A program made the position numbers and the translations under genes. The notes beneath the pieces are model-generated. The model was not told the origin of the DNA. It was given only the letters and a program-made list of their open reading frames with translations, and did no database searches. A stretch of DNA of 49,573 nt from an uncultured Pelagibacteraceae bacterium (GTDB taxonomy: Bacteria; Pseudomonadota; Alphaproteobacteria; Pelagibacterales; Pelagibacteraceae), in NCBI GenBank assembly GCA_902570695.1, contig CACFZE010000008.1, positions 22,501 through 72,073 on the forward strand. The letters are read 5' to 3'. The stretch's first letter is position 1; each line of letters starts with the position of its first letter. Shown piece after piece: positions 18,022 through 26,487 of this stretch.

Positions 18022-18852
18022 TTATTTTTTTTCTCGAAATTCATGTGCTTTATAAACACCTAGGACGTGCATGTCTTCACAATGAAAGGCTAATTCCTCT
18101 AATGAATTTTTAATTTTTTTTTCATCTAAATGCCCATCGATGTCACACAAGAAAAAAAATGAGGAGAACGAATTTTTTTCAGGAAAACTTTGAAGCTTGG
18201 TCATATTTACTCCATTAATTGCGAATCCTGATAGAGCAGAATATAAAGCAGCAGGCCTCTCTCTTAATTTAAATAAAATAGAGGTAATATATTTATTTTT
18301 ATCAATTTCAGGCTGCAAGATATCTTTCCCCATTATTAAGAATCTTGTATAGTTGTCGTTATCATCTTGAATATTCTCTTTTAAAATTTCAAGATTATAT
18401 ATTTTAGCACTTAGTTTTGATGCTATAGCGGCCTTACTTTTATCTTTTGCCTCTGAAATATATTTAGCAGATCCTGCAGTATCTGCTCTTACATTACCAG
18501 AAAGATTATTTTTTTTTAAAAATTCAGAAGCTTGGCTCAGCGCTTGAGCATGTGAGTAAACATTTGTAATCTCCTTTAATTGAGAACCTTTAATACCTAT
18601 TAGATTATGATTGATAGGAAAAAAGATTTCTTCATAAATATTTAATCTGTATTTAAATATTAAATATTCTACCCCAATATTTCCTGTTGTTTTATTTGAC
18701 TCTGGTATAATTGCTCTAATTTTATTATTTTCACTTGCCCTCTCAAAACATTCATCAAAAGTTTTACAAGGAATAGTCTCTATGTTTGGGTAAAGATATT
18801 TGGCACAGCTCTCACTGTAACTACCCGTAATACCCTGATAAACTATCTTCAT
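18022..18852 (-). CDS. pheA: Prephenate dehydratase
   Basis: A 276-residue monofunctional prephenate dehydratase (prephenate to phenylpyruvate). The catalytic domain begins YQGITGSYSESCAKYL and carries the TRF motif (NYTRFLIMG, about residues 167-175). A C-terminal ACT domain (SILFKLRERPAALYSALSGFAINGVNMTKLQSFP) is expected to give phenylalanine feedback. There is no fused chorismate mutase. It follows kdsB by four bases, a pairing also found in other alphaproteobacteria. No phenylalanine-rich leader was seen. Confidence 0.94.
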   Translation of the reverse strand: MKIVYQGITGSYSESCAKYLYPNIETIPCKTFDECFERASENNKIRAIIPESNKTTGNIGVEYLIFKYRLNIYEEIFFPINHNLIGIKGSQLKEITNVYSHAQALSQASEFLKKNNLSGNVRADTAGSAKYISEAKDKSKAAIASKLSAKIYNLEILKENIQDDNDNYTRFLIMGKDILQPEIDKNKYITSILFKLRERPAALYSALSGFAINGVNMTKLQSFPEKNSFSSFFFLCDIDGHLDEKKIKNSLEELAFHCEDMHVLGVYKAHEFREKK

Positions 18853-18856
18853 TATG

Positions 18857-19591
18857 TTATTTTTTAAATGATTTTATATATTCTTCTAGATCTTTTTTTG
18901 TATCAATGCCACTAGAAAAATGGTTCGCCAATATTACATTTATTTTTATATTATTGTCAATTGCTCTAAGCTGCTCCAGTTTTTCTTTAGTTTCATTTTC
19001 ACTTTTTTCACAATTTACAAATTTTTTTAAAGCTGAATACTTATATAAATATATTCCAAAATGATGATAAATATTACTAGAACTATTTTTTTTAATTACT
19101 CTCTGAAAATTTAAAGCTTCTGTTGCTGAGTTTTCTGATATCTTATTTTTTGTAATAACTTTTACAATGTTTTCATTATCATAATCTTCTTTTTTCTGAA
19201 TGTTGTATGCTAATGTTGAAATATTGAAGTTTTGTTCTTTTGATAATTTATTTAAATTTCTAATATCCAAAGGATTAATCATTGGTTCATCGCCTTGGAT
19301 ATTCATAATAAAATCGATATCTTTTAAATCTAATTTCTGAGAGGCCTCAAATACTCTATCTGTCCCATTCGTGTGATTTGTGTCTGTCATTATAAATTTA
19401 CCTCCATTTTTTCTTACTTCTATGGCAATTTCTTCATCACATGTTGCTACATAAACCTCTCCAATTTGGCTTTGTACAGCTTTTTCATATACATGCATAA
19501 TTAGAGTTTTATCATTAATTTTTATTAATGGCTTTTGAGGAAGTCTTGTTGCGTCTAATCTTGAAGGAATTATTATAATTGAATTACTCAT
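18857..19591 (-). CDS. kdsB: 3-deoxy-manno-octulosonate cytidylyltransferase
   Basis: A 244-residue CMP-Kdo synthetase, which activates Kdo for lipid A core assembly. The nucleotide-binding start is IIPSRLDATRLPQKPL. MNIQGDEPMI and the C-terminal FSSGIDTKKDLE are further signatures. It works downstream of the KdsD isomerase encoded at 24821-25801, so the cell makes Kdo-containing LPS. A GC-rich perfect palindrome lies 14 bases upstream, between this gene and the divergent cytochrome gene. Confidence 0.95.
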   Translation of the reverse strand: MSNSIIIIPSRLDATRLPQKPLIKINDKTLIMHVYEKAVQSQIGEVYVATCDEEIAIEVRKNGGKFIMTDTNHTNGTDRVFEASQKLDLKDIDFIMNIQGDEPMINPLDIRNLNKLSKEQNFNISTLAYNIQKKEDYDNENIVKVITKNKISENSATEALNFQRVIKKNSSSNIYHHFGIYLYKYSALKKFVNCEKSENETKEKLEQLRAIDNNIKINVILANHFSSGIDTKKDLEEYIKSFKK

Positions 19592-19605
19592 ATATTCATA
19601 TTTTA

Positions 19606-19622
19606 TGCGTCTTTGAGACGCA
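19606..19622. promoter_or_regulatory. Palindrome between kdsB and the cytochrome c gene
   Basis: TGCGTCT-TTG-AGACGCA is a perfect 7-bp inverted repeat with a 3-base centre in a 96-base divergent spacer that is otherwise nearly all A and T. It may be an operator or a hairpin in the kdsB 5' untranslated region. A second short palindrome, AACATGTT, lies at 19657-19664 just before a -10-like TTATAC of the cytochrome gene. Confidence 0.45.
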
Positions 19623-19687
19623 AATTTATAAATTAAATTTGTTATAAATTTTGTTTAACATGTTATACGACCATATTAAAAAAAATA

Positions 19688-20227
19688 ATGGATTCATTTG
19701 AAATAAACAAAATTATTGCAGCTGTACTTCTTATAGCACTACTTGTAATTGGAATTGGGAAAATTTCAGACATTGCTTTCCGTGTAGATAAGCCAGAAAA
19801 ATCAGCTTACAAAGTAGATATCCAGGAAGGTGACCAAATTTCAAGTTCAACAGCAGAAAAAATTGAGGAAAAAGTTGATATTTCTGCATTACTTGCGTTA
19901 GGAGATATTTCCCACGGAGAGAAGGTTTTCAAAAAATGCTCTGCTTGCCATTTAGTAAATAAAGGTGGAGAGAATAAAATTGGACCTGCATTGTATGGTG
20001 TAATAGGAAGAAAAGTTGCATCAAAAAAAGATTACAAATATTCAAAAGCAATGGCAGCTTACGACAAAAATTGGACATTTGAAGAGATGAATGGTTATTT
20101 AAAAAAACCTCAAAGCTATATCAAGGGTACTAAGATGGCATTTGCTGGACTAAGAAAAGAAAAAGACAGGGCATCAGTTATTCTGTATCTTAACCAAAAT
20201 TCAGATAATCCACTACCTTTACCTTAG
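19688..20227 (+). CDS. Membrane-anchored cytochrome c (c2/CycM-like)
   Basis: A 179-residue protein with an uncleaved N-terminal membrane helix (about residues 8-26), an acidic linker, and a class I cytochrome c domain. Heme attachment is C84-S-A-C87-H88 with M150 (GTKMAFAGL) as the probable distal ligand. The layout matches CycM/cytochrome c-552-type electron carriers that pass electrons from the bc1 complex to terminal oxidase in alphaproteobacteria. It diverges from kdsB and overlaps the convergent argF by nine bases. Confidence 0.9.
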   Translation: MDSFEINKIIAAVLLIALLVIGIGKISDIAFRVDKPEKSAYKVDIQEGDQISSSTAEKIEEKVDISALLALGDISHGEKVFKKCSACHLVNKGGENKIGPALYGVIGRKVASKKDYKYSKAMAAYDKNWTFEEMNGYLKKPQSYIKGTKMAFAGLRKEKDRASVILYLNQNSDNPLPLP

Positions 20228-21148
20228 TTTTCCAAAACAATACAATAGAATACTTTTTTGAACATGAACTCTATTCAATGCCTGTTGCCACACATGAGAA
20301 TTCTTTCCTAGAAATACATCCTCTTGAACTTCATCTCCTCTTGGTAAACAATGCAAAAAAATGCAATTTTTTTTTGTATAATTAAAAATCTCCTTTTTAA
20401 TTTTAAATTTTTGAAACTGTTGTATTTTTTTTTTTTTGTTCACTTTGTCATTTAGAGATATGACTTTATCTGAAAAAATTACATCTGCATCTAAAGCTGC
20501 TTTTTTTGGGTCATGATAAATAAAAATTTTTTTCTTATTTTTTTTTACCCAATCTTTAACCTGTTTGCCTGGTACAAATTTTTTTGGACATCCAATGCTT
20601 AATCTGAAAGAAAACTTAACAGATGCCGCAATTAAACTATCCAAAACATTATTGGAGTCTCCGATCCAACAAATTTTTAATTTTGATATTGGTTTTTTTT
20701 TTATTTCTTCTACAGTAAAAATATCTGACAAAACTTGAGTTGGATGAGATGATGGACTTAAACCATTTATTATTGGTATAGTTAAATGCTTTTTAAAATC
20801 TTCAATTTTTTTATCATCATCGGTTCTCAACATGAAGCCATCGCCATATGTAGACAAAATTTTAGCAGTATCAGCAATTGTCTCACCACCTTGTCCAAGA
20901 TGAAGTTCGTTAGATCTAAGTGTCAATGTTCCACCGCCAAGCTGTTTAATAGCTAAGTAAAAGCTTATTCTTGTTCTTGAACTAGCTTTTTCAAACATTT
21001 GTACTAGCATTTTACCTTTAAGAGGCGATCCTTTATCTGGCTCCAAAGTATTTAATTTTTTTCTTTGTTTTTTTCTTTTTTTTGCATCTAGAATTATTTT
21101 TCTAAGATCTTTACTGGGGATATCTTTTAAATTTATAAAGTGTTTCAT
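20219..21148 (-). CDS. argF: Ornithine carbamoyltransferase
   Basis: A 309-residue enzyme making citrulline from ornithine and carbamoyl phosphate. The carbamoyl-phosphate loop is FEKASSRTRISF and the ornithine/catalytic loop is HCLPRGDEVQEDVF. GLSPSSHPTQVLSD matches the conserved HPxQ segment. The gene starts in a four-base overlap with argD (ATGA). The 3' end overlaps the cytochrome gene by nine bases on the opposite strand. Lysine-rich insertions reflect the base composition. Length is normal. Confidence 0.95.
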   Translation of the reverse strand: MKHFINLKDIPSKDLRKIILDAKKRKKQRKKLNTLEPDKGSPLKGKMLVQMFEKASSRTRISFYLAIKQLGGGTLTLRSNELHLGQGGETIADTAKILSTYGDGFMLRTDDDKKIEDFKKHLTIPIINGLSPSSHPTQVLSDIFTVEEIKKKPISKLKICWIGDSNNVLDSLIAASVKFSFRLSIGCPKKFVPGKQVKDWVKKNKKKIFIYHDPKKAALDADVIFSDKVISLNDKVNKKKKIQQFQKFKIKKEIFNYTKKNCIFLHCLPRGDEVQEDVFLGKNSHVWQQALNRVHVQKSILLYCFGKLR

Positions 21149-22308
21149 TTTATTTCATTACAAACTTTCCCGATAATTTTTAGAGCTATATTAATTTCTC
21201 TTTTTTTTACATTTAATGGGGGTAAAATTCTTATGACATTTTCAGCTGCTCTTATAGTCAATAATTTATTATCCATTAATTTTTTTATAAACTCAGTTTG
21301 ATCCTTAAAAAGTTGTAAACCAATTAATAGTCCTACTCCTCTGACATCTTTAATTATCTTTGGATATTTAATTTTTATTTTATTAAGTTCATTAATAAAA
21401 TATTTTGACATTTTATTTACGTTCATTAATAAATTCTTATCTATTTGATCTAAAACAGCATTACCTACTGCCATGGCAAGTGGGTTTCCACCAAATGTTG
21501 AGCCATGAGTACCTGGCACCATAGCTTTTGCAAGTTTTTTTGTCATTAGGACAGCACCAACAGGAAAACCACCTCCAATTCCTTTTGCTATTGGAACTAT
21601 ATCTGGTTTTACGTTTGCATATTCAAAAGCAAAAAATTTTCCTGATCTTCCAATGCCACACTGAACCTCATCAAGAATCAAAAGTATGCCTTTTTTTGTA
21701 CATAGCTTTCTTATCTCTTTTATGCACCAATTGGGGATTACTTTTACACCTCCCTCGCCCATTATTGTTTCTATCATTATTGCTGCTGTATTCTTGTTAA
21801 TTAATTTTTTTAACTTTTTATGGTCACCAAATTCAAAATGATCAAAGCCTGGTATCTTTGGGCCAAATCCTTGTGTCATTTTTTTTGAGCCACTTGCATG
21901 AATAGCTGCTAATGTTCTGCCATGAAATGAGTTTTTTATGCATATAATTCTGTTTTTATTCTCTTTTCCAATAGAGTAAAAATATCTTCTTGCTACTTTG
22001 ATTGCAGTTTCAGTTGCTTCTGCTCCACTGTTTTGAAAGATAATTGAGTCTGCGAAAGTCCTCTTTGCCAATCTTTTTGCTAATTTTTCACCCTCAGGAA
22101 TGTTAAATGCGTTTGATACATGCCATAGTTTTTTTGATTGTTTATTTACTGCATTAATAAGTTTTTTATTTGCATGTCCTAGAGAATTTACTGCAATTCC
22201 TTGAACAAAATCTAAATACTTTTTACCATTCGCAGTTATTAAAAAACTACCTTTACCTTTAACAAAAGATAAATTTTTTCTTTTATAGTTAGGTGCTAAA
22301 GCGCTCAT
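21145..22308 (-). CDS. argD: Acetylornithine aminotransferase
   Basis: A 387-residue class III PLP aminotransferase that converts N-acetylglutamate semialdehyde to N-acetylornithine. Recognisable segments are FQNSGAEATETAIKVAR, FHGRTLAAI, LILDEVQCGIGRSGKFFAFE, and the PLP lysine in PDIVPIAKGIGGGFPVGA. It is the first gene of the argD-argF pair. It may also act in diaminopimelate synthesis, as in E. coli; that is inference. The 163-base spacer to the divergent gcrA holds no clear operator. Confidence 0.93.
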   Translation of the reverse strand: MSALAPNYKRKNLSFVKGKGSFLITANGKKYLDFVQGIAVNSLGHANKKLINAVNKQSKKLWHVSNAFNIPEGEKLAKRLAKRTFADSIIFQNSGAEATETAIKVARRYFYSIGKENKNRIICIKNSFHGRTLAAIHASGSKKMTQGFGPKIPGFDHFEFGDHKKLKKLINKNTAAIMIETIMGEGGVKVIPNWCIKEIRKLCTKKGILLILDEVQCGIGRSGKFFAFEYANVKPDIVPIAKGIGGGFPVGAVLMTKKLAKAMVPGTHGSTFGGNPLAMAVGNAVLDQIDKNLLMNVNKMSKYFINELNKIKIKYPKIIKDVRGVGLLIGLQLFKDQTEFIKKLMDNKLLTIRAAENVIRILPPLNVKKREINIALKIIGKVCNEIK

Positions 22309-22471
22309 AATTACTTATAATTTTTTTTGTTTTATTTAAAAGCGTAATTTGCAACCTCAAGTTATAAATATCTTTAAATGTTGAAAAATGATAAATAAAA
22401 CTTGTTTTAAACCAAAATTATGCCACATCTTGTAAATAAATAATAATTATATACTAAATGTAGTAAATAAA

Positions 22472-22966
22472 ATGAGCTGGACTGAAGAAAAAGTTACTAA
22501 ATTAAAAGAGCTTTGGGGAAAAGGAAATACCGCAAGTCAAATTGCTGAAATCATAGGTGGAGTTTCAAGAAATGCAGTCATAGGTAAAGCTCATAGGCTG
22601 AATTTATCCTCAAAAATAAAAACAAGATCTATTGTTAAAAATCAAAAAGATTTTAACAAAAATGAGAGCTCAGAATTAAAACTAAGAGGCAGAAGGGGAA
22701 AATTAAAAACATTACTTTTAGATAAAGACTTTGAACCTGCAAAGAATTTGAGTCTGGAAGAATTATCAGAGGATACATGCAAATATATGGAGGCAAATCC
22801 TAATGAAGTAGATGCAAGTTTCTGTGGAAGAAAAACAGTTGAAAAGTTTTCATACTGTCCATTACATTTAATGATTGTATTTCAACCCAAAGGGAAAAAA
22901 GAGGAAATTGTCGAGAAGGATGAAGAAGTTCCTAAATTCATAACAAAAAAAATTAAATCTGCTTAG
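22472..22966 (+). CDS. gcrA: GcrA family cell-cycle regulator
   Basis: A 164-residue protein beginning MSWTEEKVTKLKELWGKGNT, followed by ASQIAEIIGGVSRNAVIGKAHRL, the diagnostic helix-turn-helix of GcrA. The C-terminal half has the sigma70-binding-like cysteine region (CKYME...FCGRKT...YCPLHL). In Caulobacter GcrA recruits RNA polymerase to promoters methylated at GANTC by CcrM. I see no GANTC in its own upstream spacer. The gene overlaps the next, convergent gene by four bases (TTAG). Confidence 0.93.
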   Translation: MSWTEEKVTKLKELWGKGNTASQIAEIIGGVSRNAVIGKAHRLNLSSKIKTRSIVKNQKDFNKNESSELKLRGRRGKLKTLLLDKDFEPAKNLSLEELSEDTCKYMEANPNEVDASFCGRKTVEKFSYCPLHLMIVFQPKGKKEEIVEKDEEVPKFITKKIKSA

Positions 22967-23235
22967 TTTATTAATTTATCTTTAGCTTTCTTATATTCTT
23001 CTGCTGATAAAATTCCTTTATTCTTGAGATCATTTAATTTTAAAATTTCATCTGAAATAGATGTTTTATTATTTTCTGATTCATCATATTCTTTATTCAT
23101 ATTTTCTGTATTATTGTCATTGACGTCTTTAATATTTCTTCGCGCTTCAATTCCCATGCTAATAGGTTTGGCTGATATATAAACAACAACTATCAACAAA
23201 AATAAGCAAAGTCCAATAACTAAATAGGTCATCAT
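22963..23235 (-). CDS. Small membrane protein with SHOCT-like C-terminus
   Basis: A 90-residue protein: one N-terminal membrane helix (about residues 3-22), a polar Asn/Glu-rich middle, and a C-terminal motif DEILKLNDLKNKGILSAEEY that matches the short SHOCT domain (oligomerisation-type helix pair). It starts in a four-base overlap (ATGA) with the end of the NDUFA9-like gene, so the two are translationally coupled. Function is unknown; an envelope role is inferred from the membrane helix. Confidence 0.75.
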   Translation of the reverse strand: MMTYLVIGLCLFLLIVVVYISAKPISMGIEARRNIKDVNDNNTENMNKEYDESENNKTSISDEILKLNDLKNKGILSAEEYKKAKDKLIN

Positions 23236-24194
23236 TTTAATTTATCCTGTAATTTCACATTAAATTGTCCACCACTTTTCCAATTGAAACTATATTTATT
23301 GATTTCTTCTCCGAATTTTTTTTTTGGTATATAACCTAAATCAAAGTTATTTTTATAATTTCCTGACTTACAATTATCATATTTTAAGAGCGTTAATTGA
23401 TCCTCTGTCAATAATGGGTTTGGAAGTAACTGAAAAAATTTTGCTGACAGCTTTGCTAGCACATAAGGCATTGGAAATAAAATTCTTTTTTTATCTATAG
23501 ATATAAGAATGTTTTGTATAATTTTTTTAAAAGTCATTTCTTCTGGACCCATACATTCTAAAACTAAATTTTCCCCTGGATATTTTATCATATTAAAAAT
23601 TATTTCAACTATATCAGATACATGAATTGGACTGAATTTGGTTTTTCCATTATAATATAAAGGCATCATAGGTAGAGCGCTTAACAATGACATAAATTTA
23701 GTACTAAAATTATCATCAATAGAATAAATTATAGATGGTTTAATAATTATGTGTTTATTAAAGTTTTCTTTTATTCTTTTTTCACCATCCAATTTACTTA
23801 ATGCATATTTGCTATCATTAGCTTTTTCGATTCCTAATGCTGATAGATGAATAAACTTTTCTAATTTAAACTCATTTGCTTTTTTCGATAACAGTGCTGG
23901 TAAATCTGAGTGTATTAGGTTAAAATCATTTTTTTTCTTTTCAAACAATATTCCGATTAAATTTATGCAAATAGATGCCCTCTTCATTAACTCTTCAATT
24001 TTGTTAATTTCAAAATTATTTAACTCTACTAATTCTAAATAACCAGGATTTGCTTGAGTCTTTAAAATATATCCTGCTTTGTGAATATTTCTTGTGACAG
24101 CTATAATTTTATAGTTATTTTTCGACAGCTTTCTTATTAAATTTCTGCCTATTTGACCTGTTGCACCGAAAAGTAGAATTTCTTTTTGTTTCAT
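23232..24194 (-). CDS. Complex I NDUFA9-like NAD(P)-binding protein
   Basis: A 320-residue atypical short-chain dehydrogenase. The Rossmann motif is LLFGATGQIGRNLIRKL near the N-terminus. The middle shows INLIGILFE and KFIHLSALG in place of a standard YxxxK active site (it has SKYALSKLDGE). The pattern matches the alphaproteobacterial relatives of mitochondrial complex I subunit NDUFA9, which stabilise NADH dehydrogenase rather than catalyse. It is divergent from rnd with only 14 bases between start codons. Confidence 0.82.
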   Translation of the reverse strand: MKQKEILLFGATGQIGRNLIRKLSKNNYKIIAVTRNIHKAGYILKTQANPGYLELVELNNFEINKIEELMKRASICINLIGILFEKKKNDFNLIHSDLPALLSKKANEFKLEKFIHLSALGIEKANDSKYALSKLDGEKRIKENFNKHIIIKPSIIYSIDDNFSTKFMSLLSALPMMPLYYNGKTKFSPIHVSDIVEIIFNMIKYPGENLVLECMGPEEMTFKKIIQNILISIDKKRILFPMPYVLAKLSAKFFQLLPNPLLTEDQLTLLKYDNCKSGNYKNNFDLGYIPKKKFGEEINKYSFNWKSGGQFNVKLQDKLK

Positions 24195-24208
24195 ATATAT
24201 CTTTCAAT

Positions 24209-24820
24209 ATGAATATAGATATTAAATTACACAAAGAAGATTTGCCAGATCAATTCTCGAAAAGTGACAATATTGCAATAGATTGCGAATTTATGGGTCT
24301 AAATGTAGAAAGAGATCAATTATGTCTTGTTCAAATTTCGACAGGACGCAATGATGCTCATATTATTCAGTTAAACAGACAAACATATCATGCGCCAAAT
24401 TTAAAAAAAATACTAAACGATAATAAAATTAATAAGATCTTTCATTATGCAAGAGCTGACTTACTCTTTTTAAAAAAATATCTTGAGGTAGATATTTCAA
24501 ATATAAATTGTACAAAAATAATGAGCAAGTTGGCAAGAAGTTATAGTGATAAACATGGACTAAAAGACCTCGTTAAAGAATTTACTGGAAACGATATAAG
24601 TAAAAATCTTCAAAGCTCAGACTTCGGTGGGGATTTGTCAGAAAAACAAATTAAATATTGTGCCAATGATGTTATTTATTTACATCAAATATATGATGGA
24701 TTGAAAAAAATACTTGTAAGAGAAAAAAGAATAAAACTTTATTTAAATACAATAAAATTTATTAATAGTCGTGTCGATTTAGATTTGGCGTCATTTACAA
24801 CAGATATATGGTCCCATTAA
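24209..24820 (+). CDS. rnd: Ribonuclease D-like 3'-5' exonuclease
   Basis: A 203-residue single-domain DEDDy exonuclease. The start is placed at the ATG at 24209 (MNIDIKLHKEDLPDQF). An earlier in-frame start at 24161 would overlap the divergent gene and adds unrelated residues. Motif Exo I is AIDCEFMGL, Exo II is IFHYARADLLFL, and Exo III is QIKYCANDVIYLHQIY. It lacks the HRDC domains of E. coli RNase D, as is usual for the short alphaproteobacterial form. Likely role is tRNA or stable RNA 3' trimming. It opens the 12.5 kb plus-strand operon and ends exactly where kdsD begins. Confidence 0.9.
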   Translation: MNIDIKLHKEDLPDQFSKSDNIAIDCEFMGLNVERDQLCLVQISTGRNDAHIIQLNRQTYHAPNLKKILNDNKINKIFHYARADLLFLKKYLEVDISNINCTKIMSKLARSYSDKHGLKDLVKEFTGNDISKNLQSSDFGGDLSEKQIKYCANDVIYLHQIYDGLKKILVREKRIKLYLNTIKFINSRVDLDLASFTTDIWSH

Positions 24821-25801
24821 ATGAATAAACTTAAAATTAAAAATGTTGCAAAAGATGTTATTCAATATGAGATAGAAGCTTTAATTAAATTAAAAAAAAA
24901 TTTAAATGTTTCATTGTTGAAAGTAATAAATACGATTTTAAATTGTAAGAATGGTAAAATAATAATATCGGGGGTCGGAAAAAGCGGAATTATTGCTAGA
25001 AAATGGGCTGCCACTTTTTCATCAACTGGAACTCCATCTTTTTTTTTAGATGCATCTAATGCTAGTCATGGAGATCTTGGACAAATTACAACGAATGATG
25101 TTGTAATTCTTTTAAGCAACAGTGGAGAAAGCGATGAATTAAAAAATATTATACAATATACCTCAAGGAACAATAATATTAAGTTAATTGGTATTACTTC
25201 AAAAAAAAATTCAACACTTTTTAAAAATTGTGATATTGGATTTGAAATGCCAACTATTAAAGAGGCGGGACTTGAAAACATTGTACCAACATCGTCTACA
25301 ACTTCTCAATTAGCATTGGGTGATGCAATTGCAATTGCTTGCATGAATTTTAAAAACTTCACTAAGTTGGATTTTAAAAAAATTCATCCAAGTGGATCAC
25401 TATCAATTAAATTAAAAACGGTTGAAGATTTGATGGTAAGTGGCAGAAAACTACCAGTAGTTGATGAAAACTCAGTTATGCAAAAGGCTTTAAAAATTAT
25501 AGAGAATAAAAAATTAGGGGTTCTCGTAGTTAAAAACAGAAAAGGGGCTACTACTGGAATTATTACAGATGGAGATATTAAAAGAATGGCTCAAAGATTT
25601 AAAATGTTTGATAAACTAAAAGTAAAAAAAGTTATGAAAAAGAAACCAATAAGCATTGATAAAGACCAATTGGCTGCATCAGCTTTAGCTATTATGAATA
25701 ATAAAAAAATCACTTCTTTATTTGTTCATGAAAAGGGTAAAATTAACAAGACTGTAGGTATTATTCATATGCATTTTATTCTAAAGTCAAATATCAGCTA
25801 A
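24821..25801 (+). CDS. kdsD: Arabinose-5-phosphate isomerase
   Basis: A 326-residue KpsF/GutQ-type isomerase that converts ribulose-5-phosphate to arabinose-5-phosphate for Kdo synthesis. It has an N-terminal SIS domain (ISGVGKSGIIARKWAATFSS, then SNASHGDLGQI) and two C-terminal CBS domains (about residues 205-320). Its stop overlaps the lptC start by one base (TAATG). Location next to lptC-lptB is the standard LPS cluster and supports the D-arabinose-5-phosphate role over a gut-operon paralogue. Confidence 0.93.
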   Translation: MNKLKIKNVAKDVIQYEIEALIKLKKNLNVSLLKVINTILNCKNGKIIISGVGKSGIIARKWAATFSSTGTPSFFLDASNASHGDLGQITTNDVVILLSNSGESDELKNIIQYTSRNNNIKLIGITSKKNSTLFKNCDIGFEMPTIKEAGLENIVPTSSTTSQLALGDAIAIACMNFKNFTKLDFKKIHPSGSLSIKLKTVEDLMVSGRKLPVVDENSVMQKALKIIENKKLGVLVVKNRKGATTGIITDGDIKRMAQRFKMFDKLKVKKVMKKKPISIDKDQLAASALAIMNNKKITSLFVHEKGKINKTVGIIHMHFILKSNIS

Positions 25802-26487
25802 TGTCTGTAAAATCATTGTTGCAATTAATATTATTTTTTTTAATTTTGATTATAGTTGGTGGAGTCTATTTTTTATACTTTTTTCAAGGGCAAAGTAAAT
25901 TAACTTTGTCTAATAATATAGAATTAGAAAAGCTAGATGCAAATTTCAAAAGTGAGGAAGAGTTGTTTAATGAAAATATCCTTGAAAATAGTTCTGGGAA
26001 GGAAGACCTTTTTAAAGAATCAAAAAATATTAATGAGGACAATTCTATAGACAACAAACAAATTAAAAATCTTACTACAGATATAGAATATGTAACTACA
26101 AATAAAAAAGGAGATATTTTTAAAATTTTAGCTAAATATGGAAAAACAAATTTAGAAAATAACGACCTATTATATCTTGAGAGTGTGAATGGTACGATAA
26201 CATCATCGGAGAGATCAACAATTTATATCTCGTCAGATTATGCAAAATACAATTATGATAATCAAAATTCTAAATTTTATAAAAATGTTGAGATAAAATA
26301 TGATGATCGTATAATTACTTGTGAAAACTTTGATTTAAATATTAGTGAGAATATTGCAAAAGCATATAGTAATGTTATTGTAAAAGACAATAAATCCGTA
26401 ATGAAAACTCAGTTGATAACAATGGACATAATTACGAAAGAAATAACAATAAACTCAAATGAAAAAGTGAAAGTTATTACAAAATAA
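25801..26487 (+). CDS. lptC: LPS export protein LptC-like
   Basis: A 228-residue protein with an N-terminal membrane helix (about residues 7-28), an acidic linker and a beta-rich region from about 95 to the end (repeated strands such as SERSTIYISSDYAKYNYDNQNSKFYKNV). This is the shape of LptC/OstA-like domains. LptC relays LPS from the LptBFG transporter to periplasmic LptA. No separate lptA follows: the next gene is lptB. The C-terminal domain resembles one OstA unit, so a fusion with LptA is not apparent from length. Identification rests on shape plus context. Confidence 0.8.
   Translation: MSVKSLLQLILFFLILIIVGGVYFLYFFQGQSKLTLSNNIELEKLDANFKSEEELFNENILENSSGKEDLFKESKNINEDNSIDNKQIKNLTTDIEYVTTNKKGDIFKILAKYGKTNLENNDLLYLESVNGTITSSERSTIYISSDYAKYNYDNQNSKFYKNVEIKYDDRIITCENFDLNISENIAKAYSNVIVKDNKSVMKTQLITMDIITKEITINSNEKVKVITK

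Noticed and set aside
24161..24208. Longer start for rnd
   Set aside because: It would overlap the divergent NDUFA9-like gene and adds residues not fitting the DEDDy family; the ATG at 24209 is better.
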